Part shown: piece after piece, positions 26,301 through 36,738 of the stretch | Layout of the letters: each line of letters opens with the position of its first letter | How positions within the stretch are numbered: the first letter of the stretch is position 1 | Origin: Xylaria sp. FL1777 | Taxonomy: Eukaryota > Ascomycota > Sordariomycetes > Xylariales > Xylariaceae | Assembly: GCA_022578965.1 (NCBI GenBank) | Contig: MU400576.1 | Coordinates: 1 to 64,000 of the forward strand | DNA: 64,000 nucleotides | Reading direction: 5' to 3' | Translations under genes and position numbers: made by a program | The notes under the pieces: generated by a model | Database searches by the model: none | What the model saw: only the letters and a program-made list of their open reading frames with translations | What the model was told of the DNA's origin: nothing

Positions 26301-26686
26301 GGTGACGTCTTCACTGGTGCGTTCGTTTGTGTCTGTACATGGAGAGGCAGAGGTCCGCTAGTGCTACGAAATGCGGACGAACCGAGTGCACGAGAATCGG
26401 CATTCGACAAAGAGGTGGCGGCGGGTTGGGGGAAAGTACGTGATGAGGGGAGTTGGTGGCCGCTTTGGCCGGGCTGTCGCAGACCAACCGGCTGCGTGAT
26501 TCTCGATGGCACCGGATCAGGTTCATAGTGCTGGTCATTACCGTCGTCGTCGTCATAGTCGTCGTCATATTCGTTACCCCAGTCATCACCGTCGTAGTTC
26601 TGTACTTTTGCTTCGACCCATTTCCGCGTCTTCGTCCGGTTCACGTTCGCCTTGTAAGAGGTGTTTGACCCCCTATCAACGTCCAT
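23384..26686 (-). CDS. Large disordered conserved fungal protein, 1100 aa
   Basis: Single-exon frame. The likely start is the ATG at 26686 (MDVDRGSNTSYKANVNRTK) rather than the in-frame ATG 36 bp upstream. The N terminus has a basic/aromatic stretch (TRKWVEAKVQNYDGDDWG) followed by an Asp-rich run. The middle 850 residues are Ser/Pro/Thr-rich and disordered. The C terminus is the conserved part: a predicted helical segment with YAERVQKFEETREQFYVTES and GLSNWLVYL, then a Gly/Lys-rich tail (KGMKSGMKLFNKGKNKLRE). The N- and C-terminal blocks recur in a single-copy family of filamentous ascomycetes, as far as I recognise them, but I cannot name a function. No membrane segment is seen. Confidence 0.78.
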   Translation of the reverse strand: MDVDRGSNTSYKANVNRTKTRKWVEAKVQNYDGDDWGNEYDDDYDDDDGNDQHYEPDPVPSRITQPVGLRQPGQSGHQLPSSRTFPQPAATSLSNADSRALGSSAFRSTSGPLPLHVQTQTNAPVKTSPPYATESAHPATTSSHANLPSGSYSAGPTSTPSRFPPRKSSMGQHDRPDIDNKSVPKTDSRPGSSSSNRPWVDQRSASPSRGPAPAAKTLPFVRPADIYKRVDDEKEKERLSMESGRPSLDSIHGRTDGTSPAPIHSSGEQRRRVSLEGQDGPESTRARKSSLAPVAERKSEYGMDGFLAKSPADQPPTFHEPALSSPELSIWQSGPNDEVKADLMKSRRFSTSPQLPTLTRVSGFGDDFFSSSGNNSSWTSPNLSASPQESRLLSNELKETAAPIDSTQKQPLQPLKEASPGFNLVTTVDRKLEVANEGTTETIQPPSSSTRPQLPGGWISESTTVPVSSEQPTPSEKEEAHGPTLLANVQNINISPTAGSDANSANMLPMDIPHLPSPIDTLENTSNTNLANDSSAKEFSRGTDQHDDAVASEAPATALHDPISQSPKPLEMETELVQPSSRPTSTIASSIGSKSPKIQTSSTAQPATAPSMGSEISPTAPLNPNRAQVVQPEFILSSTQQRQSTISTIETAASPEKESDKLRDEIIKSLSPAPISPSSSSLPTQGDADTESKLGDLTRESTYLSGVYDDYLSLAEDKSLQELSQVAKTSSHMVPGQTTEAENGLALKSQIMPVSQPAPLSPVKGPVPHNTTIPRRFSWQRDGEEAALNPDESKPAVSMLSQESLAHGRGSENVESNANTDVVSPITDSLHTENGATGTISHQVSQVSSLTRETSLGAIEAPSPVSFAAARRPNPISDVPSAVRLSLADEKEKVLIGDAQSSTPSTSEQHPALTKAPEPEDQAPPPAAVAPDVSAPQPMAAPMPFREILNLGSYAERVQKFEETREQFYVTESGLSNWLVYLQSQPEHTNVVATGPPKSLLFKPGAQPASVGASGAAQLPNKSGPAASHPRRMSIGGVQQLMAGQASGFGASGNQMGTKSKELLHAAGAFGNKGMKSGMKLFNKGKNKLRERAAGDKAFF

Positions 26687-29457
26687 GCTTGTCAGCGAAC
26701 ATGGTGGATATACACAGATCAAACAGAAAAGAGAGCGGGTGAAGAGAGACGCAATACTAACGCTGAGGGGAGCGGCATTGTGCCCCTGCGGACATTATTA
26801 TACGATCCGGAATCCATAGGTGGCTAAATACAGGCGCATGGCATATCCCTTAACGAACAGTCCACAACGAAGACTCGGACACGTAGAAAAAGGGTCTTGA
26901 GATTCGGCGCAATTAGCTGAATATGAACACGGGAAAGAATAAAAGCAGACCGGCGATTTAAATTAGCTATGCGAACATTGAACAGATGGGTGTTGTATTC
27001 AGGATGGAAAGAATAGAATCCCGCAACGATAAAAGTACAAGACACAAGCTAATTATCGGACTATAAGACAAATAGGTTCAAAAGATGTACTTGCTGCAAA
27101 TACAGGCGATCAAATGAGCGGAGACCGGGTCGATATGGATGTTGTTGGGAGATGCTCGTTTAGGAAGAGGAGGATGAGATGAAGGAAGAGATGGATGGTG
27201 GTGATTCAAAAGTGGATTCAATTCCTCGTTTTGTTTCAACGTAGGTATTCTACACTAATGGGGACTAACATGTAGGTAAGTAGTGTGTTATGTATACATA
27301 TGTACTGCGTACCACTATACTACCTAGGCAAGTTACCTACCTACATATGTAGGTACCTATGTCCCTAGTGCGATACAACCTTGAAACACTTATACGCAGT
27401 ACGAGTAGGCATGTAGGCATGTAGGTTAGGTTAAGTACCTAGGTAGGTAGATACATACGCATAAGACTAGCTACATCGAGTAGGCGTGCGTACTGCATGA
27501 ATGTACCGGTACCTAGTCACTCGCATATCTCCTACTGTACCTAGCTGGTAGGTACCGGCTGTCACAGAGTACCTATAGAAATCGTGTACGGCTGCAGTAT
27601 TATAGTATCACCTGCTCATCTTACGTATGTGTGGCACCTGTGCCGAGCAAGCCCGAAGCCAGATTTGTACCCAACAACGTCGAAGTCGGCCACCTCATCA
27701 ATAACATCCTACACGAACTGCATCAGATATAGTACTCCAGTGCTATTGTGTCCTCGGATTACAGAAGCAGCAGCATATGCTTTGGGTTCCCACCTGCCAA
27801 AGCAAATAAGGCTCATGCTCAGTAATCCGACAACTTGTCTGGGGTAGTAACCATGAACACAATATGAGAATCCCGAACGACTATACTCCTGGGTCCGTGA
27901 CACGCTCGGGTAATGTACGATTTACGTGTAGGTATGCCATACTGCATCATGTCGTACGCTGCAGTCAGAACTCTGGTGTGAAGACCGCTGCTAGTTACGC
28001 AACCTCGTCATCAGCTTATTCCGGTTACCCTCCCGCCGATCTACAAGATGACCTAAAACGTCAAAGTACCGGTATTGCTGTGTCGTCATGGCACCGACAA
28101 GAACCTGCCCGCCATGTTATCACGAGAATGCGGATATTGGTGTGCTGTCATATACAGTCAGTGTCAGTGAGACATAACCGTATAGTTGATTACTGGACTA
28201 GAGATGATATGATTCCCGAGCGTTTATCTCGAGGCAACAAGTAGCATGCCGAGATGTAACGGCGGACACTCGCTACCCCAAGGTTACGGAACTGCCGTAC
28301 CATGTTATCGTCATCCAATGTTTTTGGCCGTCCTGTGACGATCGATGCTTGGGGTTCTCCGGCCTTGGCTTCCATCTGTTGGCAAATTTACTTCGGGTCC
28401 TCTACAGTACTGACTGTAGATAGTGAGGTGAATCAGATTATGAGCGAGAGATATAGAGAACATTCACTCACGATACAATGAATCGAGGCATAGTCTAGAA
28501 TACATATATGATGACCTATGTGGCTTAAATGCCAATTTATTTTTATTGTTATATTTTTATGTAAACCTCTGTCTATACCTCCATGAATCATTCAATATTT
28601 TTGCAGAGTTTATAAAATACGCAGTTCATTGCGTAGGTATACCTACATAAGGCGGGTAGAGAGCAGCCAAATGCACAGCCACAAATGCGACATGTATTTC
28701 TCAGTAAGTACTTACTTAAGTAGGTACATACTTAGCTAGCTCAATACTGCCACATTAGCACCTTCAGGGATCGAGGCACGCTACAGATCCGGGGCCTTGG
28801 CATCGTATTTGAAACTAAACAGGCTGGCCTCAGCGCCAATCCACACAATCGTAGGTACAATCTATACTACAAGTGGTTCCACCACCCGGTCTTCCTTAAC
28901 ATACCTACCTATTACTTGCCCATCTAGATGTCCCTCGCCCTGGAAGTTGAAGCGGAAAACGACAGGGAAGAAAAAGAGAAGAATACGACCACGCAGCTGA
29001 TTGAACGAGCGAGCTGGACAGTCATCAATTCACCTTTCCGCACTCCAGGCCTACAAACCTTGCATACAAACCTTGCATACAAACCTTGCATACAAACCTT
29101 AGGAAGGATCTCCGTGTCTCGCCGAGGCGATTCTCCGGTCTCCTGAAATTACCCAACAGTCTCGTCTCTCTACACGTCGAGTTACGCTCCGTCGCTCAAC
29201 CTTCACTTCGCTATCACGAACGAACACCCTGTCGCTGTCGCTATCGCTATCGCCTCACGTTCTCACAGTTCATTTCTCTTCTAGACCGAATAGAGGCCCC
29301 GCCCGCCGTCGATTACGCTCCCGACACTCGATCCATCTACCGTCGATCAGCTGCCCGCACATCCGCCTCCCTACATCCCTCGCCCAGCACTGGCCTTCTC
29401 ATCCAGCCCTGGGGCAACTTCTTGGCCAATTGCCGCTATCGCCCAATCTAGCCCGTG
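26687..29457. other. Intergenic, about 2.8 kb, rich in TAGGTACCTA-type words
   Basis: Gap between two divergent genes. Between about 27240 and 27570 the sequence is dense in GTAGGTA, TACCTAC and GGTACC words, with further copies near 28620-28740. Frames at 27584-27847 and 27864-28244 are short and unsupported. The right end is the long CT- and AC-rich leader of the syntaxin gene. Confidence 0.45.
29061..29099. repeat. Three tandem copies of a 13-bp unit
   Basis: TGCATACAAACCT occurs three times without interruption, preceded by a partial copy (CTACAAACCT). It lies about 360 bp upstream of the Sed5 ATG, in the promoter or 5' leader. Confidence 0.85.
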
Positions 29458-30530
29458 ATGGCGGTCGCATCGATACAAGACCGGACTGCCGAGTTCAAGT
29501 CCGTTCTTACCCAGGTGCAGAAGAGACAGGCATCATCCAAAGTCGGCGCACAGAGACGGTCGTTGCTTACCGACTCGCAAAAGGCCGCCGCGGATGGCGA
29601 TTCGCGTCCTCGGAGGTCTGAGTTCGCGAGACGCGCCGCAGAGATCGGCAGGGGAATTGGCGCTACGATGGGGAAGTTGGAAAAGCTCGCCCAGCTGGCA
29701 AAGCGGAAGACCCTTTTCGACGACCGGCCCGTCGAGATCAACGAACTCACCTTCATCATCAAACAAGACCTCTCCTCGTTAAACCAGCAGATCTCTGCCC
29801 TGCAGACCCTGACTCGCCAACAACACCCCAAGGCCGACCAGGAAGGGGAACACAATAAGAATGTGGTACTCATGCTGCAAGGCAAGCTCAGCGATGTTGG
29901 CGCCAACTTCAAAGATGTGCTGGAGGTCAGGACGAAGAATATCCAAGCTTCACGATCGCGAACCGAAAACTTCATCTCCTCCGTCTCACAACATGCGCAA
30001 CCGTCACTACAACAGTCGGCTTCTCCTTTGTACGGAACGCCCGCCCGTGGCACGCCGTCGCCCGGCGCCGATCTCCTCTCTCTAAACCCTGTTGGTGATC
30101 AGCAAGTGCTAATGATGGAGGAGGCGCAACCGCAAAACACCTATATACAACAGCGAGGAGAGGCCATCGAGGCCATCGAGAAGACCATCAGCGAGCTTGG
30201 GTCTATATTTGGCCAGCTAGCGCAGATGGTATCGGAGCAAAGTGAGATGATCGAGCGGATAGACGCCAACACGGAAGATGTGGTGGATAACGTGCAAGGA
30301 GCACAACGGGAATTGCTGAAGTATTGGTCGAGAGTATCCAGCAATCGATGGCTAATAGCAAAGATGTTTGGTGTACTCATGATATTTTTCCTGTGAGCCC
30401 CATTCCCTCCCCTTCTCCGTACCTTTCTTTTTTCTCTCCCTCCTTTCTCTTCATTTCCAACAGAGCCCTTCCTATCTTATGGACCGCCGCTAATCTTTTG
30501 GACAGTCTTTGGGTTCTCATTGCCGGCTAG
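29458..30530 (+). CDS. sed5: Sed5-type syntaxin (Qa-SNARE), 319 aa
   Basis: Golgi Qa-SNARE for ER-to-Golgi and intra-Golgi fusion. Exon 1 is 29458-30392 and exon 2 is 30506-30530. The intron has a GTGAGC donor, a GCTAATC branch point and a GACAG acceptor, giving an anchor ending FFLLWVLIAG. The N terminus (MAVASIQDRTAEF) matches the Sed5/syntaxin-5 peptide that binds Sly1. An N-terminal helical region follows (about 50-175), then a Ser/Pro linker, the SNARE helix at about 228-290 with zero-layer Gln253 in IFGQLAQMV, and a C-terminal membrane anchor at about 299-319. The length fits the family. A GTG three bases upstream is ignored. A nearer CAG acceptor at 30463 would insert 14 residues in frame within the anchor. 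Confidence 0.93.
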
Positions 30531-31896
30531 AGGAAGAGGGACACGAAGAAGCATGCCGTCGAATTGTATTTTTATGTTTGCGCATTACATACCTCGCCGG
30601 TGGCAGGTAAGGTGTAGGGGCGGATTACACATTAGATTTTGTCATAATATCATGCATGGCCGGACCTTCATTCGACATTATTTTTTGTACCACGTCCATA
30701 CCACCTCGTTTCGCGTATGAAAACGTCAAACGAAACAGTTGAATTCTATCTTATTTCCAGCATCCGGCAACCTGCCGCACATTTCAGTTCCAGAAATGCA
30801 ATGCATTCTTAGAAGTGTCGTTGGCTTTATAAGCTTCAGCCGCATCAACGTCCACCCCCAAAGCCTCAGGTCGTGTTGACTGACATACTTATAACTTGGA
30901 GCGAGGCATAATTAGAATCCACAGCAAGCAGGTTGGTTACCAGGCAAGTCATCGCCAAGATATCATACACCCACTTTTAGCTCGGGCTTACTCCCGCCGA
31001 GCTGGAGATGTGTCCAGTACCTAACTCTTCAGAAATGCGCACAACAGGACGTTGATGAGAGTCCGTACAGTCTATCAATATCGACAACTTTGTCATCTCG
31101 CTCCTATACTTACACCAGCTCTTCTAAGGGTATCGGTGTGCGCTTCAACTGCTTTTATAGGCTCCATCAGGAACATTCAACGTAATTTAGTGTGCTCGGA
31201 AGGCAACCTCTGGCGCTAGATATTGCGTTTCTCGCCGATTTTAGTCGCGCGCAGACAACAAGAACAAACCAACTTACCCGAATAAGTCGGGCGTCACATA
31301 CCGCCTCCACCAAGCTAGCTACCTAAGTACCTAGTGTAAGGTAGTGCAGCATCCCCCATCTCTCCACGCCATCGCCGAACATGAAACCGAGATCCCGCCA
31401 ATAAGTCTCTTTACCCGGATCTTACTTGACGCACCAGGCCAGGCACATCCTGTCCTGTGACGTGCAGGAGGAGCACGGCCGTACCCCCATCTCCTCTTTC
31501 TTCGCCCTTCTTGTGGACCAGGGATCACCGCACTACCTTCGTACCTGCTGTAGCTACTATTACTACTACTACTAGTCGCAGTCTAGAGACGTGGGCGCGA
31601 AAGCGAGATGGGAGGGGGAGATGATGGTGGGGAAAACCCTCCCAGCCGTGAACGGGCTTCATTTTACCGGATCGCGACAAATATGTGTGACGTTACTTAA
31701 AATGCCCGCCATCCCCTCTAGTGTTTGGAAGTATGATCGTAGACTATTATACCCCTCCTCGTTCCTTACCTGCGGTTTTTTAATATTTCCCGGGATACGT
31801 TTCGCTTGGCTTAACCAGGCGAAAAGACTTAGACGAGTTGACTAGATTTCAGAGTTTGTTTCTTCTTCTCAACACCCCAACGAAATTGCATTCAGG
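30531..31896. other. Intergenic, about 1.4 kb
   Basis: Contains the Sed5 3' end and the aldo-keto reductase promoter. A short ACTATTACTACTACTACTAG triplet run lies near 31554-31575. The minus-strand frame at 31331-31528 has no supporting feature. No RNA gene was recognised. Confidence 0.4.
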
Positions 31897-33231
31897 ATGG
31901 CGCCGTCGACTTTCAAGTTGAATAATGGGCTGGACATGCCTGCTGTTGGCTTAGGTATGTCGCTGTCGTTTTGCGTTTACATGTGCACTTCTTCTACAAC
32001 ATCCACCCTGCGTATTCTCATGCTTTTGCGCGTAAATTGGGAGTTATCTACAGATATTGAAGAACTGACGATGGCGACCCCGCGGTTCCCCTCCTTATCA
32101 TAACCCCCTTTCGCTATCCGACAACACGTAATTCTCTCATTACCGAACGAAAGACACCACTGCATGTCGTTACACATATGATCATACCTTACCAGAAGAC
32201 GAGACCAGGCTAACAGACATGATCAAGGCACATGGCAATCCGCGCCAGGCGAGGTAGCGGCAGCCGTGACGTACGCGCTGAAGTCAGGCTACAAGCTGAT
32301 CGACGCGGCGTACTGCTACGGGAATGAGGACGAGGTGGGGCAGGGGATCAAGGCGGCCATAGACGCCGGGTACGTGACGCGGGCCGAGATCTTCGTGACG
32401 ACGAAGCTGTGGAACACGTACTCATCGCGGGCCGAGGTCGGGCTGGACAAGTCGCTCAAGGCGCTCGGACTCGACTACGTCGACCAGTTCCTCGTGCACT
32501 GGGCCGTGGGCATGAACCCGGCCGGCAACGACGACCGCTTCCCCCGGCTGCCCGACGGCTCGCGCGACATCACCTGGGACCACGACCACACCGCCACCTG
32601 GAAGCAGATGGAGGGCCTCCTGGCCACCGGCAAGACGAAGAGTATCGGCGTCTGCAACTACAGCCTGCCCTACCTCGAGCAGCTGCTCAAGACCGCCACC
32701 GTCGTCCCCGTCGTCAACCAGATCGAGAACCACCCGGCCCTGCCGCAACAGGAGGTTGTGGATTTCTGCAAGGCCAAGGGCATCCACATCGTCGCGTACA
32801 GCCCGCTCGGCAGCACCGGCGGCCCTCTTCTAAAGGCCGAGCCTGTGCTCAAGGTTGCCGAGCGGAAGGGCGCCAGTCCCGGCACTGTACTACTGAGCTA
32901 CCACGGTAGGTTTTCTTCTCTTTTTATCCGAGTCTCACGTAGAATGATAGGGGGTGGATAAGCAAGCGAGCGAGTCAAGTGCTAACGTCGATGTCTCGTA
33001 TCTGCAGTCGCCCGAGGCGCCACGGTCCTCGCCAAATCGGTCACCGAGTCGCGCATCAAGGCGAACCTCGAGATCGTCGACCTCGACGCCGACGACCTGA
33101 AGATCCTCAACGACTACTCCGACGCCCTGACCAAGGCGGGCAAGCTCGAGCGGTACGTATACCCGCCGTTCGGCATCAAGTTCGGGTTCCCCGATAAGCC
33201 GGAAGGCAGGAGCATGCCGAATGGTGTTTAA
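31897..33231 (+). CDS. Aldo-keto reductase, glycerol dehydrogenase/aldose reductase type
   Basis: NADPH-dependent reduction of aldehydes, ketones or sugars. Three exons, 31897-31954, 32228-32905 and 33008-33231, give 319 aa, the usual AKR length. The catalytic tetrad is complete: Asp45 and Tyr50 in LIDAAYCYGNEDEVG, Lys79 in VTTKLWN, and His110 in FLVHWAVG. The coenzyme-binding end reads VLAKSVTESRIKANLEI. The insertion with RFPRLPDGSRDI is like fungal Gcy1/GLD-type glycerol dehydrogenases, so glyceraldehyde/dihydroxyacetone reduction is a reasonable guess. Intron 1 (273 bp) is long for this genome. Exon 2 is very rich in G/C at third positions, unlike the flanking DNA. Several sugar enzymes lie downstream. 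Confidence 0.9.
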
Positions 33232-35450
33232 GATAGATATATCACCGGGCGTCCATATGGGGGAAATTGGAGTTTCCTGTAGATATCGCTTGCAATACTG
33301 AGCGAGTTGCTGTTGGCAGGCTATACTGGATAGACGTGCTTAGCATTTTCACCCTCAATTATATCTTTATGCCGTTGTCTACTGAAGTATTGCTTTTCGT
33401 AGGGTCAGGGTAAGCCGATAGCCGTCCGCGTAACGTCAAATATACACCATTTCCAAGTACCTTCGTTACTTCGGAGGCTGCATCATGCTACATCATGCTA
33501 CATCAAACTGCATTAGTCGCCATCATCTATCTCCGTTTGCGAGGTCGATGGGGTGACACGGCAGCACAAAAATAGGGGCATCAATTGGGAGCAAACAGAA
33601 GTGCACTTTTCGTATTTAAATTTCATGAAACGCTCACGCTGCCAATTGATAGTCTAATTTAGGTATCTTTTCTCGACAGCCGATCTCTGCTTCGCTAGGT
33701 ACCTAATGCAGAGGTACCTACATGCAGATACCATCACGGCCGCGAATAAACGCAGCTACTCTAGGAAACGACATGAACACAAATTGCGTCTCATTCTTTC
33801 TATCTTCTCCCTCAATCTACCGCATGCGTTACCTATTTCCTGCCTGGATGGTCCCTGACACGATTCTACATCTCTTCTGACTTTTTTCTGCCTTACCCTA
33901 GTTGCTTGCTATACCGGATGAAACTCGCCTCAATGTCATTAAAAAGGAGATTCGGTTTAGAATCACGATCATACGAACTGAGATAAACCAGTCTCATAAT
34001 AAGGATAATTCCTATATCCTTACCATACTTAAAGAGGTTGTAGAGAAACAAACACGGTCAAAAGGGAGGGGATAGCAGGTACACGACCCCGCTGCTCAAG
34101 AAACTCTGATAACACTGGCTAGGAGTGTCGTGAGTACTTCTTTAGGATAGGAAATTAGCTTCTGTACGGCATATCGATTTTGAATCCTGCCCCCATTTCT
34201 CTGGGTATCGTAAGTTTCTACGATGAAAACATCTAATTCCCTTTACTCCACAAGAATATAGGAACGTGAGGGCAGGATTTTCGAAGCGCATGCCGAGGAA
34301 TTCCAATAGGTTTTGCTTGATAGATTTCACACATTTCCTTGCGAGGTACGAAAACGTTAAGATACTTGTGTCGAGCCGTCTATTGCTGGAATTGGCGGAG
34401 CTAGATCTAGCCATGCATTGTATATTGCATTTATTATATCCCTCAGTTATTGCTGTGTGATAAACAATGTTAGGAGCAATTTCTCTTCAGGGTCGTACAT
34501 ATCACTAGTTGGTATAGTGTTGATAGTTGGTTTCTTTTTTTCAGATCTTCATCATTGTGTGACGAAACTTTTGCAGTCGAATTACCAAAAAGGGCTTAAA
34601 AATCTTAAATAACAAGGGATATCTTCTCTTGTCTCGATGCCAAACCTAATGGACACATAGTATGTATTTCAAGGACCAGGATCTGCTCTGCATCTACATG
34701 AATTCCGGACATCATCTATCAAGCATTTGCACGGTCTTCTTGGCGATTGTCCGAGCACATCAGACACTCAGACAGGACGTCTCCGATACATGGTCTGGCT
34801 ATCCGAAATGCATCGACGAGATCGGTTAAACCATGTAGCAACTGGTCGGATACCTCGGAGTACTTGACGTCTTGGAAAAGGAATGGGATCTTGAACATTC
34901 TATCAAAATTATATTCCTCAAGATTTTCCGAGAGTGAGAAACGATCTCTCATTACGAATAAGAATAGTATGACGGAGCTGAGCAAGGAGGCTCACTTCTC
35001 TTAATATGGCAGACGAAAGCCATAGATGTAATACATAAGAGACTCGCACTGCGGAAATGGAAGCGAGAGAAATGGACCGGTAATCTCTAAAACGTTTGGG
35101 GATGCAAGATGACCCAAGATGGGATGGAGAAAGATGTATGATAAGTCACTTCGAAAACTCAAACACGATCTACGACAACTGAAGCGGAAGGCCTAGAACT
35201 AAAATCTTTACGGGAGTTTAGCATCTGTTGACCTAAGTCTAAAATCTTAATTGCCAGTTTAACTCACCTGTGGGACAATGCTAGGAGTTTGGCGAAATGT
35301 GACTTTATGACGGATTCTGTTATGCGCCTAAAAAGTTCACGGTGAGTTTATTGTACACAAGCTTCATTCTGGCATCGGTGTTCATTTTCAAGATAGACTC
35401 TGAACCTGCATGATACAAGCAGACTTGAACTATATTATTCGCTCACTTGC
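33232..35450. other. Intergenic, about 2.2 kb, one unexplained frame
   Basis: This gap separates the convergent AKR and polyol dehydrogenase genes. It includes a CATCATGCTA repeat near 33480-33505. The minus-strand frame at 34719-34985 has protein-like composition (FDRMFKIPFLFQDVKYSEV) but no clear start, splice partners or family. The frames at 34142-34612 look like chance. Confidence 0.35.
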
Positions 35451-36738
35451 TTACAGGCTCGCCTTATCATTTGTGTTAACCATGACTTTCAAGACAAGGT
35501 TACCCTGCTCATCCTTGACCTTGCCAGCCATGTCGAACGCGGCAGGGATATTACCCAACCCCGAAAATCTCTGCGTCACAAGCTTGCTGATGTCCGGCAA
35601 GCGCTCGCTCTTTCCTACTAATAGTTCGATGGCCGCCGGATATGTATTGGCGTACCGGAAGACGCCGACGAGATCTACCTCTTTCAGCGAGGCCGCAGAT
35701 ATAGGGATGGTCTGGATCGGAGTGCCCATGCCGATGATCATGACTTTGCCACCGGGTTTCGTAGACTAGAGCGCTCGGTAGTAAGTATTCTCTGTCCCTA
35801 GGATATAGAGTCGCAACATCGTCACTCTCGATGTGGACCACATTCAAGGCCGAGAGGCCGAAATCACCATAAAACATAGATAGACTCACATATATAGCAG
35901 TATGCATGCAAGACTCAACACCCGTGCACTCAAATGCAACATCGACCTCCCCCACCTCCGCCCCGCCAACCTTGACCCCCCTAATCTTCTCCGCGACGTC
36001 CTGCGCATACGCCAACTTCTCCTCGATCGTCTGCGGCCTGGCCAGGGGGACCGTGAACGCGGCGTCCGCAAAGCCGTTGTCGACGGCGAAACGCGTGCGC
36101 TCGGGCAGGATATCCGCGATGACGATGTTCTTGGCGCCCGCGACCTTGGCCACGGCGCCAACGAGCAGGCCGACGGCGCCGGCGCCGAGGATCAGTACCG
36201 AGGAGCCCGCGGCCAGGCCGGCGCGCGACCGCGCGTGCATGGCGACGGAGAGGGGCTCGATCAGCGCGCCGTGCTCGAGGGATAGGGCCGCGGGCAGCTT
36301 GTGGCAGAAGCGCGCCGGGTGGTTGATGCGCGTCTGCAGCGTGCCCTGGGCGTGTGGCACGCTCTTCGCCGACGATCGGAAGCTCATCGCTTTGCAGATG
36401 TTGTACCGGCCGCTGAGGCAGAGCTCGCATGCCTCACATGGCAGACCGACCTCGAGCGCCACGCGGTCGCCGGGTTGCAGATCGCTCACTGACGCCCCGG
36501 TGGCAGTTACTATGCCTGCTGACTCGTGGCCGAGCGTCAGCGGCTCCCGCACTTGGATGTTGCCATTGCGGAAGTGGTTGTAGTAGTGCAGGTCTGAGCC
36601 GCACAGACCTGTTGCTGAGACGGCAATTTGGACTTCTGTGGCGGAGGGGGCTGGGAGTGTCCGTTGTTCCTTGGGATTGTGTGTGAGTTTGGCTCGGGAT
36701 AGGGGAAGGGGAGGAGAGAAGTTTGGGGTGGTAGACAT
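35451..36738 (-). CDS. Zinc-dependent polyol dehydrogenase (sorbitol/xylitol DH family)
   Basis: Medium-chain dehydrogenase that oxidises a sugar alcohol to the ketose. Exons 36738-35890 and 35765-35451, joined by a 124-bp intron, give 387 aa. Catalytic zinc ligands are Cys46 (GLCGSDLHYY), His71-Glu72 (LGHES) and Glu161 (IEPLSV). The structural zinc site is intact at Cys101, 104, 107 and 115. The Rossmann glycine motif GAGAVG (185-190) is followed by Asp209 in VIADI, which favours NAD over NADP. Xylitol, sorbitol or L-arabinitol dehydrogenase are all possible. Third positions are GC-rich in exon 1. Its position beside an AKR and an SDR suits pentose or polyol metabolism, although fungal neighbours need not be co-regulated. 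Confidence 0.92.

Noticed and set aside
29061..29099. CRISPR-like repeat
   Set aside because: Three direct 13-bp tandem copies with no spacers, in a eukaryotic leader; simple tandem repeat.
30464..30505. Taking the proximal acceptor as the main Sed5 splice site
   Set aside because: The distal site has the branch point at the right distance and gives an anchor of normal length; the proximal site is kept only as a possible alternative.
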